DNA of 64,000 bases from positions 124,001 to 188,000 of the forward strand of contig NZ_JASISV010000001.1 in the NCBI RefSeq assembly GCF_030063305.1. Direction: 5' to 3'. Below, one piece after another: positions 7,783-15,709 of the stretch. A program made the position numbers and the translations under genes. Source of the DNA: Salinibacterium sp. G-O1 (GTDB lineage: Bacteria; Actinomycetota; Actinomycetes; Actinomycetales; Microbacteriaceae). The notes beneath the pieces are model-generated. The model saw nothing but the letters and a program-made list of their open reading frames with translations. It ran no database searches and was not told the origin of the DNA. Every line of letters starts with the position of its first letter. Position 1 is the first letter of the stretch.

Positions 7783-8436
7783 CTAGGCGACGGCGGTGGA
7801 CTTGGCCGCGGCGAGGTCGACGAAGAGGTCGGTGTTGAAGCGGTATGCGGTCACCACCTCGTCGATGACGCGGTCGCGCTCCGCAGAATCCCAGCCGGCC
7901 TGGTCGAGCTGCTCGCGGTAGGTGTCTTTGAACTCCCTCGGCTTCGCGATCTGGTCGAAGAGGTAGAAGCCCACCCCGTTCGTTTCGAATCCGAACTGGC
8001 GCTGCATGAGGGTGCGGATCACCTGCCCGCCCGAGAGGTCGCCGAGGTAGCGGGTGTAGTGATGGGCGATGAAGCCACCGGCCCACCCCTCGGTGGTGAC
8101 CTCCGCGATGCGGCCCACGTACCGCTCGGTGGTGGGGAGGGGCGTGATCGCCTCGCGCCACCCGCTTCCGAGCAGGAACTCGAGGTCGGCCTCAAGCGCC
8201 GGCAGCCTCGTCAGCTGCGGCGTGATGAATCGGGCCGCGACGGGATCGCCGGCGAACTGGGTGGCAGCCGCCTCGATTGCGGAGTAGATGAAGTAGTGCT
8301 GGGCGACGAGGGCGATGTAGTCGTCGCGGGTGCCCCTGCCCGTCATCAGGTCGTCCATGAAGTCGGCGCCCTCGCTCTCGCCGTGGTTCGTCCGGGTGCG
8401 GTCGCGAAGCGCTTGCGAGAACGGGATGACACTCAT
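7783..8436 (-). CDS. hmuO: Biliverdin-producing heme oxygenase
   Basis: A 217-residue soluble heme oxygenase that opens heme to biliverdin, CO and Fe2+, supplying iron. The proximal heme ligand is H18 in RTNHGESE, and the distal helix carries the signature YLGDLSGGQVI. Length and motifs match HmuO of Corynebacterium. The start is ATG 8436 with TGGAG five bases upstream. A DtxR/IdeR-type box lies just upstream at 8454-8472, so expression should rise in iron limitation. The gene upstream on the same strand is a DUF2470 protein, a domain also found at the end of HugZ-type heme-degrading proteins. Confidence 0.93.
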   Translation of the reverse strand: MSVIPFSQALRDRTRTNHGESEGADFMDDLMTGRGTRDDYIALVAQHYFIYSAIEAAATQFAGDPVAARFITPQLTRLPALEADLEFLLGSGWREAITPLPTTERYVGRIAEVTTEGWAGGFIAHHYTRYLGDLSGGQVIRTLMQRQFGFETNGVGFYLFDQIAKPREFKDTYREQLDQAGWDSAERDRVIDEVVTAYRFNTDLFVDLAAAKSTAVA

Positions 8437-8453
8437 CGAGACTCCAGACTGCG

Positions 8454-8472
8454 GCAGGTTAGGGCACCCTAA
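8454..8472 (-). promoter_or_regulatory. Probable DtxR/IdeR iron box upstream of hmuO
   Basis: On the + strand the site reads GCAGGTTAGGGCACCCTAA and matches 14 of 19 positions of the DtxR/IdeR consensus. The arms TTAGGG and CCCTAA are perfectly inverted. It starts 17 bases upstream of the hmuO start codon, a repressing position. Confidence 0.65.
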
Positions 8473-8499
8473 GTCTAGGGGTATCGATCGTGAGCCCCG

Positions 8500-8808
8500 C
8501 TAGTGAGGGCGCGGGGTGATGCCGAGCTTCTCGCACGACAGCTCATAGAGCCGCACGATCTCACGGCGGATCTCTGCGCGCTCGGCGATATCCCTCGACC
8601 ACGGCACCGTCAGGGTCCGCTCGACCCCCGCGGTGTACACCCACGTTCCGCCCGCATGGTCGAGCGTCGTCATGACGGCGGCCGTGGCATCCTGCGCCCC
8701 GAAGGCACGCACGATGAGCAGGTTGTCGTCGGGATGGTCGCTGTTCATGTGGGTGAGCACCGCGGCAACGATGTCGTCGGAAAACACGGCGGAGGGCGAG
8801 TTTGGCAC
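8500..8808 (-). CDS. DUF2470 domain protein, probably heme/iron related
   Basis: A 102-residue protein that is essentially one DUF2470 domain: AAVLTHMNSDHPDDNLLIVRAF at residues about 15-36, then the beta core ending in WSRDIAERAEIRREIVRLYE. DUF2470 is the small C-terminal domain of HugZ-like split-barrel heme-binding proteins; the M-x-x-D-H segment is its hallmark. The stand-alone form next to hmuO suggests heme binding or delivery to the oxygenase, but this is inference. The start is GTG 8808; TACCGT (8821-8816 on the minus strand) stands seven bases before it and no Shine-Dalgarno sequence is seen. It ends 27 bases before the hmuO iron box. Confidence 0.82.
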   Translation of the reverse strand: MPNSPSAVFSDDIVAAVLTHMNSDHPDDNLLIVRAFGAQDATAAVMTTLDHAGGTWVYTAGVERTLTVPWSRDIAERAEIRREIVRLYELSCEKLGITPRPH

Positions 8809-8852
8809 GAAATCTACGGTACTTGGTGGTGGGCAGGCGCGACGATGGTGGC

Positions 8853-9365
8853 ATGCCTATCACTCCCGATACGAAGAACTGGACCTGGGTCATCGAAAAG
8901 CCGTGCGCTGAGTGCGGATTCGACGCCTCGACCTTCGAGGCGACGGATGTCGCGGCTCTGCTTCGCACGAATGCCGCAGCCTGGCCCGCGGTGCTCGAGC
9001 GCCCGGACGTGCGCACCCGTCCCGACGAGTCGACGTGGTCGCCGCTGGAGTATGCGGCTCACGTGCGCGACGTGTTCAGGTTGTACGGCCAGCGCCTCGA
9101 ACTCATGCAGACGGCAGACAACGCGCTGTACCCGAACTGGGATCAGGATGCCACGGCCGAGGCCGAGCGCTACAACGAACAGGATCCGGCTGTCGTCTCG
9201 GTGGAGCTGACCGAGGCTGCGGAGGCGCTCGCTGATGCGTTCGACCGGGTGAGCGACTGGTCGCGGCAGGGGCGTCGCAGTGACGGTGTGCAGTTCACGA
9301 TTGCAACGTTCGCGACGTATTTCATCCACGACCCGATCCATCACCTGTACGACGTCAATCGATGA
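8853..9365 (+). CDS. DinB-family protein
   Basis: A 170-residue four-helix DinB/MDMPI-like protein. Conserved features are TWSPLEYAAHVRDVFR (about residues 63-78), with the first metal-binding histidine, and FIHDPIHHLYDVNR at the C terminus with further histidines. DinB proteins bind a divalent metal and often act as thiol (mycothiol or bacillithiol) transferases. The N terminus holds an unusual CAEC motif near residue 19. ATG 8853 was chosen because the conserved protein begins there; the leader is short and the ribosome-binding site weak. It overlaps the end of the convergent hydrolase gene by 11 bases. Confidence 0.82.
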   Translation: MPITPDTKNWTWVIEKPCAECGFDASTFEATDVAALLRTNAAAWPAVLERPDVRTRPDESTWSPLEYAAHVRDVFRLYGQRLELMQTADNALYPNWDQDATAEAERYNEQDPAVVSVELTEAAEALADAFDRVSDWSRQGRRSDGVQFTIATFATYFIHDPIHHLYDVNR

Positions 9366-10002
9366 GCTGAGCCTCCAGAAACACGGCCGTGCGGGCGAAC
9401 GCGAGCGCGGCGGCCCTGGTATCCACGGTGTCGGCCACGCTCGCGTTCGCGAACGAGTGCTGGGTGCCGGCGTAGGTGTGCTCGGTGACAGGAGTTCCGT
9501 GGTCTTTGAGTCGCTCGACGAACGACAGGGGATCTTCGTCAGGGCGCCAGCTGTCGAACTCCGCCCACTGCAGAAGCACTGCGCAGGGAATCACTCCATG
9601 GTCTGCTGCGCTGAGGCTCGCGTAATAGGCGACCACTGCATCCGCTCCACCGCCCTGCGCGTGCAGTAACGCGAGCCAGCCGCCCATGGAGAAGCCGACC
9701 AGCCCGACCCGCTCGACGCCGGTTTCCTGATCCTGCTCAACGGCATCGTCGATGATCGAAAGAGCGCGCGCGACGTCGAGCTTCTGCATCAGGTCGCGCG
9801 CGTCGTCCGTATCGGTCGTGCAGAAGCCGTTGTAGAGGTCGGGCACGGCCACTCGGAAACCACGGCTTGCGACAGCGGCTGCGAAAGGGTCGAGCCACGG
9901 CATTCGGCCATACATGTCGTGGATCACCACGACGGCAGGGTTACCTGGCTCGCCATAGAACAGGGTCTCGCCGGGCGAGGGAATCGGTACCAGGGGGGTC
10001 AT
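9355..10002 (-). CDS. Dienelactone hydrolase family protein
   Basis: A 215-residue alpha/beta hydrolase. The nucleophile elbow is GFSMGG, with Ser rather than the Cys of true dienelactone hydrolases; the catalytic Asp is probably in the WAEFDSWRPDEDP segment and the His is in TQHSFAN. The N terminus VIHDMYG matches the oxyanion region of the family. The substrate is unknown; relatives act on esters or carboxylactones. The start is ATG 10002, with AAGGGACAGG just upstream. It seems to be a single-gene unit, preceded by a 144-base gap (10003-10146) in which I see nothing convincing. Confidence 0.85.
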   Translation of the reverse strand: MTPLVPIPSPGETLFYGEPGNPAVVVIHDMYGRMPWLDPFAAAVASRGFRVAVPDLYNGFCTTDTDDARDLMQKLDVARALSIIDDAVEQDQETGVERVGLVGFSMGGWLALLHAQGGGADAVVAYYASLSAADHGVIPCAVLLQWAEFDSWRPDEDPLSFVERLKDHGTPVTEHTYAGTQHSFANASVADTVDTRAAALAFARTAVFLEAQLID

Positions 10003-10146
10003 CCTGTCCCTTCCGCTGTGGCGACGGTGAACTTTTCTCCAATATCGCGCAACATGAGAGCTTTATGTCAACCCAAGAATATGCAATCGCAGCCCTGCCA
10101 GTGTCCCCCAAATTCGCCGTTGAGGGCCCTGTGGGAAGAAAGTTTG

Positions 10147-10533
10147 TCACACGACGCCGATGGCCGCGACGATGCCGATCCCAATCGCGAGCGCAATACT
10201 GACCGGGATCTGTACGACTCGCTCCTTGCGACTCTTGGACACCACGTTGGGCAGAACGCTGAATGCGGCGTAGCCGAACAGCACCCACGCCCCCACGATG
10301 ATCGGCGCTGAGTTTCCGCCGTCGAGGAGACCGCCGCGGCTCATGAGAACCGCAGCAAACGATGCGTAGAGAATGATCGCCAGCCCGGCCGCGACGCGTA
10401 GGCGCGCAGGTAATACCAGGTGTTGGCCGCCCCACGCGTACCGGCCCAACGGCAGACCGATCATGAGAAGCATCTGCAGCAGCATGAGACCAGCTAGCAG
10501 AGCCAGCGTCCCATGGAGCGCAATCGCGGTCAT
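10147..10533 (-). CDS. Small integral membrane protein, unknown function
   Basis: A 128-residue protein with four predicted membrane segments: about residues 8-28, 46-64, 77-94 and 108-127. A basic loop, SKSRKERV, precedes the last segment, giving a clear positive-inside signal. I do not recognise a family. The start is ATG 10531-10533, with GGGTGG four bases upstream. It follows the alpha/beta hydrolase on the same strand after 93 bases and may be the last gene of that group. Confidence 0.65.
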   Translation of the reverse strand: MTAIALHGTLALLAGLMLLQMLLMIGLPLGRYAWGGQHLVLPARLRVAAGLAIILYASFAAVLMSRGGLLDGGNSAPIIVGAWVLFGYAAFSVLPNVVSKSRKERVVQIPVSIALAIGIGIVAAIGVV

Positions 10534-10626
10534 AGTTCCACCCCCGCGTGCGAGATCCGGGCGGTATCTTGTCGGCTGGTCATGGTCGGCCTCTTCTTTC
10601 TTTTGGGCGGGATTGGATGGTTAGGC

Positions 10627-11601
10627 CTAAGAGGTGACGTGCGCCGCAATGAAGTCGGTCATGATTCGCGCAAGCGTTGGCGACTGAGTCCAGTGGAGGT
10701 AGTGCGATCCGTCGAGCACCTCGAGCTGACTGGTGGTGACTTCTGTGAGTTCCGCGGTGTGGTTCGACAGCCAACCGGGGATCGAGGCGATGCTCTCGCT
10801 GGAGAGAATTTCGAGCACAGGAAGGTCCGTTGAAAATGGTTTGGCCGCGGCTTTCGTCGAGTTCGCGCCGAGGCGGCTCCATTCGTCTGAGATCGACGGG
10901 TTGCCATAGTTCCAGTTGGTCATTGCTGCCGTGCGCCGGCGTTCCTCGGCCGTGTAGGCAGTTCCCGGAGGCTGGATGAGGTCCGGCGCGATCGATGACA
11001 CTAAGCGGAAAAGGCCGAGCGAGTTCTGAACACCTTCGGTCGTCGATGGCGTTCCGACCTCAAGGCTGGATTGCTTCGCGACCATGGGGTCGATGCCGAT
11101 GTATGCAGCGACCTCGCCCGGATATGCGTCCGAGTAGTAGCGCGCGTAGAGTCCGCCGATGGAGTGACCAACGAGGATCACCGGGCTGTCCACGTGCAGG
11201 TGATGGAGAACCTCGTGGAGTTCGCTCGTGATGTTCTCGATCGTGCGGTCCGCGATATCGGTGTCGCTGTATCCGTACCCGAACCCCTCGACAACGAGCA
11301 CATTGAAGTCATCGAGTTCTCGAATCAGCGGGGCAAAGTCGATGGCGGGAGCAGGGGTGCCGAAGCCGCTGAGAAGAACCATCGTCGGGCCAGATCCACC
11401 GTTGCGGTAGACGTTGATGTCGCCCGCGCTGATGGTGACTCTCTGGCCATATGCGGTGATGGTCGACTTCTCGGTGCCTGTGATTGCCGCGTTGGCGATG
11501 GCTGACACTGCCGTCAGCAGGGCGAGGGTCACGACGATCACGGCGGTGATGCGAAGGATGCGGGTCCACGCGCGACCGCGCGTGCTTCTGGTGGAGGTCA
11601 T
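10627..11601 (-). CDS. Membrane-anchored alpha/beta hydrolase
   Basis: A 324-residue hydrolase with an N-terminal membrane or signal segment at about residues 13-34, placing the enzyme outside the membrane. The fold shows LLSGFGTPAPAIDF (oxyanion region), the nucleophile elbow GHSIGGLYARYY and, near the end, LDGSHYLHWTQSP, which supplies the catalytic His. Relatives include lipases, esterases and haloalkane dehalogenase-like enzymes; the substrate is unknown. The ATG overlaps the stop of the upstream serine hydrolase gene by four bases, so the two are co-translated. The pair is divergent from a TetR gene that probably represses it. Confidence 0.85.
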   Translation of the reverse strand: MTSTRSTRGRAWTRILRITAVIVVTLALLTAVSAIANAAITGTEKSTITAYGQRVTISAGDINVYRNGGSGPTMVLLSGFGTPAPAIDFAPLIRELDDFNVLVVEGFGYGYSDTDIADRTIENITSELHEVLHHLHVDSPVILVGHSIGGLYARYYSDAYPGEVAAYIGIDPMVAKQSSLEVGTPSTTEGVQNSLGLFRLVSSIAPDLIQPPGTAYTAEERRRTAAMTNWNYGNPSISDEWSRLGANSTKAAAKPFSTDLPVLEILSSESIASIPGWLSNHTAELTEVTTSQLEVLDGSHYLHWTQSPTLARIMTDFIAAHVTS

Positions 11602-12878
11602 GTGGGGTTCCGTTCAGTGAGTAGGTCGATTCCGATGGTCGAGATGGCTGGGTTGGAGACGTCGGATAGGAGGATTACGGCGGTGCCGTTTTCTCGGTCG
11701 AGGCCGAAGTAGGTGGAGTAGCCGCCGGTTTGACCGGTGTGCCAGGTGAGGACCTGGTTCGTTAAGGAGACTGTGGTGTGCCAAAACATCCCGATGCTGG
11801 TGTGAGGCAGTCCGGTGGGCGTGTTCGGATCCATCGCCGTCATGCCGGGGGCTGTTCCGTCGAGCAGAGCGCTCGCGAGCTTCGCCAGGTCTGCTGCGGT
11901 CGACACCACGCCGCCGCCCGGGGCATCAGCGCCGAGGATCCAGGGTTCGACGGGAAGGCCCGACTTCGACCAGCCGCCGTCGACGGCATTGCCGTCGTCT
12001 TCCACGGCGGTGTTCGTCATATCGAGAGGTTCGAACAATCGGGTGCGCATGAGATCGGAGTACGACAGTCCTGTCGCCGCGGCAACCGCCATTCCTGCGG
12101 TGGATGCACCCAGGGATGAGTACACGTAGCTTCCGCGGGTGTCCAACGTGCCTGCGCGTACCCCAGCAATGAGATCTTCGACGTCCGTGGCGAAGAAGTT
12201 GTGGCCGACCGGGGCGCCCCAGAATCCGCGACCGAGTGCGGTCGGACCGAACGGTGCGTAGCCAGCCGTGTGGGTGACGAGTTCCTCGAGGGTGACGGTG
12301 CCGGCCTCGGTTCCAGCGAGCTCCGGCAGGTAGGTGGCGACCGGCACATCCAACCGGATGTCGCCGCGTGCAACGGCATCGGCGATCACGAGGCCCGTCA
12401 TTGCCTTGGTCAGCGAGCCGACTTCGAAGCGGGTGGTCGCATCCGCACCGAAACCCCCGAATTGAACCGGACGTGTCGCACTGAGGTCGACCACTGCCGC
12501 CGCCACGTCGCGAAAGTCGGCGAGCTGTCCACGGTCTCGCGCGACGTCCAACTCCGCCAGAACACCCGTCTCACCAGTTCGCTCAGTCGCGAGCCGAGGC
12601 GCGGTGCCAAACATTGTCAGCCCTATGACGACCGCTGAGACGAGCACCGACACAATGAGCCGCGTGGAGACCAGGTACGTCACGCCGAGCACGACCAGCG
12701 TCAACAGTGCGACCCAACTGTCGTTGATGTAGGTACCCCGGTAGAGCGAGCCCAGCAGTAACGCGGCCGGCGCACCGACGAGAAGAGCGGCGACAACCAG
12801 CTTGCCGGGCCAACGACTGGCGAAGGTCGCCGAGTCACGGGCAAGAAACGAGCGGAGGATGTGCTTGATGCTGCTCAT
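11598..12878 (-). CDS. Serine hydrolase, class C beta-lactamase family, membrane-anchored
   Basis: A 426-residue protein. Three N-terminal membrane segments (about residues 26-45, 52-70 and 73-92) precede a beta-lactamase/PBP-like domain. The catalytic motifs are SLTK (SxxK), YSS in place of YxN, and HTG in HTGQTGGYST as the KTG equivalent. Such proteins are usually esterases or D-aminopeptidases rather than drug-inactivating enzymes. It is the first gene of a two-gene unit with the alpha/beta hydrolase. AAAGGATC precedes ATG 12878. A TetR gene is divergent across an 86-base gap holding inverted repeats. Confidence 0.85.
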   Translation of the reverse strand: MSSIKHILRSFLARDSATFASRWPGKLVVAALLVGAPAALLLGSLYRGTYINDSWVALLTLVVLGVTYLVSTRLIVSVLVSAVVIGLTMFGTAPRLATERTGETGVLAELDVARDRGQLADFRDVAAAVVDLSATRPVQFGGFGADATTRFEVGSLTKAMTGLVIADAVARGDIRLDVPVATYLPELAGTEAGTVTLEELVTHTAGYAPFGPTALGRGFWGAPVGHNFFATDVEDLIAGVRAGTLDTRGSYVYSSLGASTAGMAVAAATGLSYSDLMRTRLFEPLDMTNTAVEDDGNAVDGGWSKSGLPVEPWILGADAPGGGVVSTAADLAKLASALLDGTAPGMTAMDPNTPTGLPHTSIGMFWHTTVSLTNQVLTWHTGQTGGYSTYFGLDRENGTAVILLSDVSNPAISTIGIDLLTERNPT

Positions 12879-12898
12879 ATGCGCTTGATCCTTTACTT

Positions 12899-12910
12899 AT
12901 ACATCAGTGT
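12899..12910. promoter_or_regulatory. Candidate TetR operator between hydrolase operon and tetR
   Basis: ATACATCAGTGT contains ACA-N4-TGT. It resembles ATACATAACTGT at 14130-14141, upstream of the second TetR gene. A further inverted repeat, AAACA-CAAA-TGTTT (12931-12944), lies in the same gap. Either could overlap the promoters of the divergent genes. Confidence 0.45.
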
Positions 12911-12964
12911 CTAATTTCCTGCGCTAAACTAAACACAAATGTTTGAGATAGTCAAGGGTGTGAC

Positions 12965-13555
12965 GTGGCATCAGCGCTAGCGGGGAGGATCCGATCCGAC
13001 TCGATCCGCAATCGGGTCGCGATTGTCGATGCGGCTCTGCACGCGCTGAGTGAGACGCCGTTCGCGAGCATGGCCGACATTGCCGGGGCGGCAGGCGTGA
13101 GCCGAGGAACGCTTTACGGGCACTTCCCCAGTCGACGCGCCCTTGTGCTCGCGGCTTCGGGCTGCGCTGCGATAGCCCTCAAGGAGGTGTTCACCCACCT
13201 GGATCCGGCATTGGCGCCTCAAGACGCCCTGGGTGCACTGGTGGCCACCTCATGGAGGGAGCTCGGCTACTTCACTGGCATTTTGGTGGCGGCCCAGGTT
13301 GACCTCCGCGCCGAGGAGCTGGAGCGGCTGCGCAACGTACCGATGTCGGGCATCGTGAGCATCCTCGAGCGCGGGCGCGATGCCGGCGCATTTCGATCAG
13401 ATCAGGATGTCGGATGGCAGGTCGCCTGCATCCTTGCGGTCATGCACGTTGGCGCGATGCGCATCGCGGCCGGTCGTCCAGAGTCAAATGTGGCTGACGA
13501 GATGACGTCTACGGTGTGGGCGGTTCTTGCAGCAGAGTTCGAAGGCTCGGCATGA
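12965..13555 (+). CDS. TetR-family transcriptional regulator
   Basis: A 196-residue TetR protein with the helix-turn-helix at about residues 37-57 (DIAGAAGVSRGTLYGHF). The C-terminal ligand domain is not recognisable. It is divergent from the two-hydrolase operon and is its likely repressor. The start is GTG 12965, the first start that keeps the conserved RIRSDSIRNRVAIVDAAL helix intact; no good ribosome-binding site is visible. Its last 47 bases overlap the end of the convergent second TetR gene. The two regulators are similar (RSDS-RNR start, LYGHF-SR motif), which suggests an old local duplication and inversion. Confidence 0.88.
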   Translation: MASALAGRIRSDSIRNRVAIVDAALHALSETPFASMADIAGAAGVSRGTLYGHFPSRRALVLAASGCAAIALKEVFTHLDPALAPQDALGALVATSWRELGYFTGILVAAQVDLRAEELERLRNVPMSGIVSILERGRDAGAFRSDQDVGWQVACILAVMHVGAMRIAAGRPESNVADEMTSTVWAVLAAEFEGSA

Positions 13556-14099
13556 GTTCCTTCTGGACCTCGGCCTCCGTCAGCGTCCCGGCCCTGATTT
13601 CCGATGCCGCGCCGTGCACGAGCGCAAAATAACACGAGCTCTGCCACCTGATGCTTTGATCGGAGCGGAACGCTCCCTCCGCGCGGCCGCGCGCAAGAAG
13701 GTGCTCGACACGCTCCCGTGTGTCGACGTGACTTCCGTGCATGTCTTCATCAGGAAGCGCTTGTTCCGCGACTCCGCGCAAAACGCTCAGACTGTTCATG
13801 AGGCGCCACGACGACGCCACGAGTGCTTCCAGCACGCGCCAGGGGTCACCGCTCACATCGACTGACGAGAGCTCTTCCTCCACGTGATTCATCGACGAGC
13901 TGAGTAGCGCCTTGACAAGATCGCTCCGTGACGAGAAATGACCGTAGAGGGTGATGCGGGCGATGCCGGCGGCGTGCGCAATGTCGGCGAGAGTCGCGCG
14001 TGGATTCGCGGTCAGGCACTCTGCCGCCGCTTTCAGGATCGCGTCGCGATTGCGCAGCGAGTCCGAGCGCATCGCGCGCTCACGTTGTGCTTCTGCCAT
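13509..14099 (-). CDS. TetR-family transcriptional regulator, paralogue of the convergent one
   Basis: A 196-residue TetR protein with the helix-turn-helix DIAHAAGIARITLYGHFSSRSDL at about residues 42-64. A clear GAGGAGGG ribosome-binding site precedes ATG 14099. A perfect 6-bp inverted repeat with a 4-base spacer (14128-14143) lies 29 bases upstream of the start and is the likely autoregulatory operator. It converges on the other TetR gene with a 47-base overlap of coding ends, so simultaneous strong transcription would produce antisense pairing. Target genes beyond itself are unknown. Confidence 0.88.
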   Translation of the reverse strand: MAEAQRERAMRSDSLRNRDAILKAAAECLTANPRATLADIAHAAGIARITLYGHFSSRSDLVKALLSSSMNHVEEELSSVDVSGDPWRVLEALVASSWRLMNSLSVLRGVAEQALPDEDMHGSHVDTRERVEHLLARGRAEGAFRSDQSIRWQSSCYFALVHGAASEIRAGTLTEAEVQKELMPSLRTLLQEPPTP

Positions 14100-14127
14100 C
14101 AGCCCTCCTCGCGCCGCCGCGCTAGCT

Positions 14128-14143
14128 CATACATAACTGTATG
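14128..14143 (-). promoter_or_regulatory. Candidate TetR operator upstream of the second tetR gene
   Basis: CATACA (14128-14133), TAAC, TGTATG (14138-14143) is a perfect palindrome with a 4-base centre. It shares ATACAT-N3-TGT with the site at 12899-12910, so both regulators may recognise one operator type. Confidence 0.55.
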
Positions 14144-14220
14144 CGATGGCTGGGCGCGCCCGGGCGCCATTCTGAACGGTAGCCAAGGGATAGCGCCAGA
14201 AGCACCAGAACTCACATCAG

Positions 14221-14291
14221 AGCGGATGACGGGAATCGAACCCGCGCTATCAGCTTGGGAAGCTGAAGTTCTGCCATTGAACTACATCCGC
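14221..14291 (-). tRNA. tRNA-Gly(CCC)
   Basis: The minus strand folds into a 71-nt cloverleaf. The acceptor GCGGATG pairs with CATCCGC, the D stem is GTTC/GAAC and the anticodon stem-loop is TCAGC-TTCCCAA-GCTGA with anticodon CCC. The T arm contains GGTTCGATTCC. The discriminator base is U, as expected for bacterial tRNA-Gly. CCA is not encoded. It reads GGG codons. Confidence 0.95.
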
Positions 14292-14355
14292 ATTGGCGAT
14301 TGCACGCCAGAAAATGATCCTACATGCGCCTGTTGCGGGTGCGTCCAGGAGGAGT

Positions 14356-14997
14356 ATGGTCGCGCCTATGAACAGGATGCGCGTGGCTGCAGCCTGCGCT
14401 GGCGTCGCGGTTGCGCTGGGGCTGACTGGCTGCGCGCCATCCGGCCCGACACCGACGCCCACCCCCACAGCCGAGCCGTTCACAGCCTCGGCGGTGCCAA
14501 CGGCCACGGCGAGCCCAACCGGAGCGCCGGCGGCGCTGGCGATACCGGAGTGCGAGGCCATGGTGTCGATCGAGCTCGCTCGCGCATCGTTCAGTGAGTT
14601 CACCGAGTATCTCGGCGAACTCTCGACGGCCGTCTACCTCGCCGACCTCGCCAGCCCCGAACTTGTCGCGGCAAGCGCCGGCGCCACACCGGCGAGGGCG
14701 TGCCTGTGGGGCGTGCCCAACTCCGATGGCGGTTTCACGCTTTTCGTCGGGAGCGGGGTCGATGGTGCTCGAATCCAGGCCGAACTCATCGCTGAGGGCT
14801 TTTCGAGCGTCACGATGGGCACCGTCACGGCCATGGAAGCCACGTTCGACACCGTGATCGGATCGCGGGCTGACACACACCTGTTCACCGGTGATGTGTG
14901 GATCGTTGCTCATGGCACCGACCTGAGTCTCTCGGGCATGATCGCGGGTGCCGCTCTTGACGCAATGCGCGCGGCAAACCCATCATTTGACCTGTAG
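14356..14997 (+). CDS. Secreted lipoprotein of unknown function
   Basis: A protein of 213 residues with a lipoprotein signal peptide: the basic start MNRMR, the hydrophobic core AAACAGVAVALG and the lipobox LTGC. After the acylated Cys comes a Pro/Thr/Ala-rich linker (PSGPTPTPTPTAEP), then a domain of about 150 residues with two cysteines (PECEAM, RACLWG) that may form a disulfide. I do not recognise the domain. ATG 14356 follows AGGAGG at 14347-14352 by three bases; ATG 14368 is the alternative and gives a more typical signal peptide. The gene is divergent from the tRNA gene. Confidence 0.75.
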   Translation: MVAPMNRMRVAAACAGVAVALGLTGCAPSGPTPTPTPTAEPFTASAVPTATASPTGAPAALAIPECEAMVSIELARASFSEFTEYLGELSTAVYLADLASPELVAASAGATPARACLWGVPNSDGGFTLFVGSGVDGARIQAELIAEGFSSVTMGTVTAMEATFDTVIGSRADTHLFTGDVWIVAHGTDLSLSGMIAGAALDAMRAANPSFDL

Positions 14998-15005
14998 CTT
15001 TTCGT

Positions 15006-15011
15006 TAGTCT
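15006..15011 (+). promoter_or_regulatory. -10 box of a probably leaderless promoter (dcd)
   Basis: TAGTCT lies exactly six bases before ATG 15018. The same hexamer at the same distance precedes crtE (19930) and pyrE (40459). Confidence 0.55.
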
Positions 15012-15017
15012 GGGCGC

Positions 15018-15623
15018 ATGCTTCTCAGCGATCGCGATATCAAGGCAGAACTGAAATCCGGCCGTATCGGCCTCGACCCCCTCGACCTCGACATGGTGCA
15101 GCCGTCGAGCATCGATGTTCGCCTCGATCGTTTCTTCCGACTGTTCGACAATCACAAGTACCCCTTCATCGATCCGGCCGAGGACCAGCCCGACCTCACT
15201 CACCTGGTTGAGGTCGACGCCGACCAGCCGTTCATTCTTCACCCCGGCGAGTTCGTGCTCGGCTCCACCTTCGAGCTCGTGACGCTTCCGGATGACGTTG
15301 CCGCCCGTCTCGAAGGCAAAAGCTCGCTGGGGCGTCTGGGGTTGCTCACGCACTCCACCGCCGGGTTCGTCGACCCGGGTTTCTCGGGCCACGTCACGCT
15401 CGAGCTGTCGAACGTCGCGACCCTGCCAATCAAGCTCTGGCCGGGGATGAAGATCGGCCAGCTGTGCTTCATCCGAACCAGCTCCCCCGTCGAAAACCCC
15501 TACGGTTCGGGGCCGTCGGGTTCTCGCTACCAGGGCCAGCGCGGGCCGACCGCTTCGCGCAGTTTCCAAAACTTCCACCGCACCGACGTGCGCTCGACCG
15601 ATGCCGGTGCGCCGGGGGCGTAA
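15018..15623 (+). CDS. dcd: dCTP deaminase
   Basis: A 201-residue trimeric dCTP deaminase of the dUTPase fold, providing dUTP or, in bifunctional members, dUMP for thymidylate synthesis. Signatures are [12 protein letters not shown] at the start, PSSIDVRL, the active-site [23 protein letters not shown] and the C-terminal QGQRGPT. Actinobacterial homologues of this length are often bifunctional dCTP deaminase/dUTP diphosphatases, but I cannot tell which from motifs alone. TAGTCT six bases before the ATG and the lack of a ribosome-binding site suggest a leaderless mRNA. It is a single gene, followed by the iron transporter operon with its own iron box. Confidence 0.95.
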   Translation: MLLSDRDIKAELKSGRIGLDPLDLDMVQPSSIDVRLDRFFRLFDNHKYPFIDPAEDQPDLTHLVEVDADQPFILHPGEFVLGSTFELVTLPDDVAARLEGKSSLGRLGLLTHSTAGFVDPGFSGHVTLELSNVATLPIKLWPGMKIGQLCFIRTSSPVENPYGSGPSGSRYQGQRGPTASRSFQNFHRTDVRSTDAGAPGA

Positions 15624-15667
15624 TCGTCGCGCGCCCATGCGCGAATTGCGGGATGCGAGTGAATTGT

Positions 15668-15686
15668 TTAGGGTTGCCTTACCTAA
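15668..15686 (+). promoter_or_regulatory. DtxR/IdeR iron box upstream of the ferric-iron transporter
   Basis: TTAGGGTTGCCTTACCTAA matches 16 of 19 positions of the DtxR/IdeR consensus. It ends 23 bases before the start codon of the binding-protein gene, where binding of the iron-loaded repressor would block transcription. Confidence 0.85.
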
Positions 15687-15709
15687 CCCTCGATCGGGAG
15701 TAATTCCAC

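Noticed and set aside
7501-8472. Long open frame on the + strand antisense to heme oxygenase
   Set aside because: It starts in the repeat block and runs opposite a clear heme oxygenase; codon choice and residues follow the shadow pattern of GC-rich DNA.
10065-10202. Small + strand peptide starting MSTQEYAIAALPVSP between two minus-strand genes
   Set aside because: The frame soon runs opposite the small membrane protein gene and becomes Arg-rich; no ribosome-binding site or promoter supports it.
14221-14291. Integration site at tRNA-Gly
   Set aside because: I found no integrase gene or repeated tRNA 3' end on either side.
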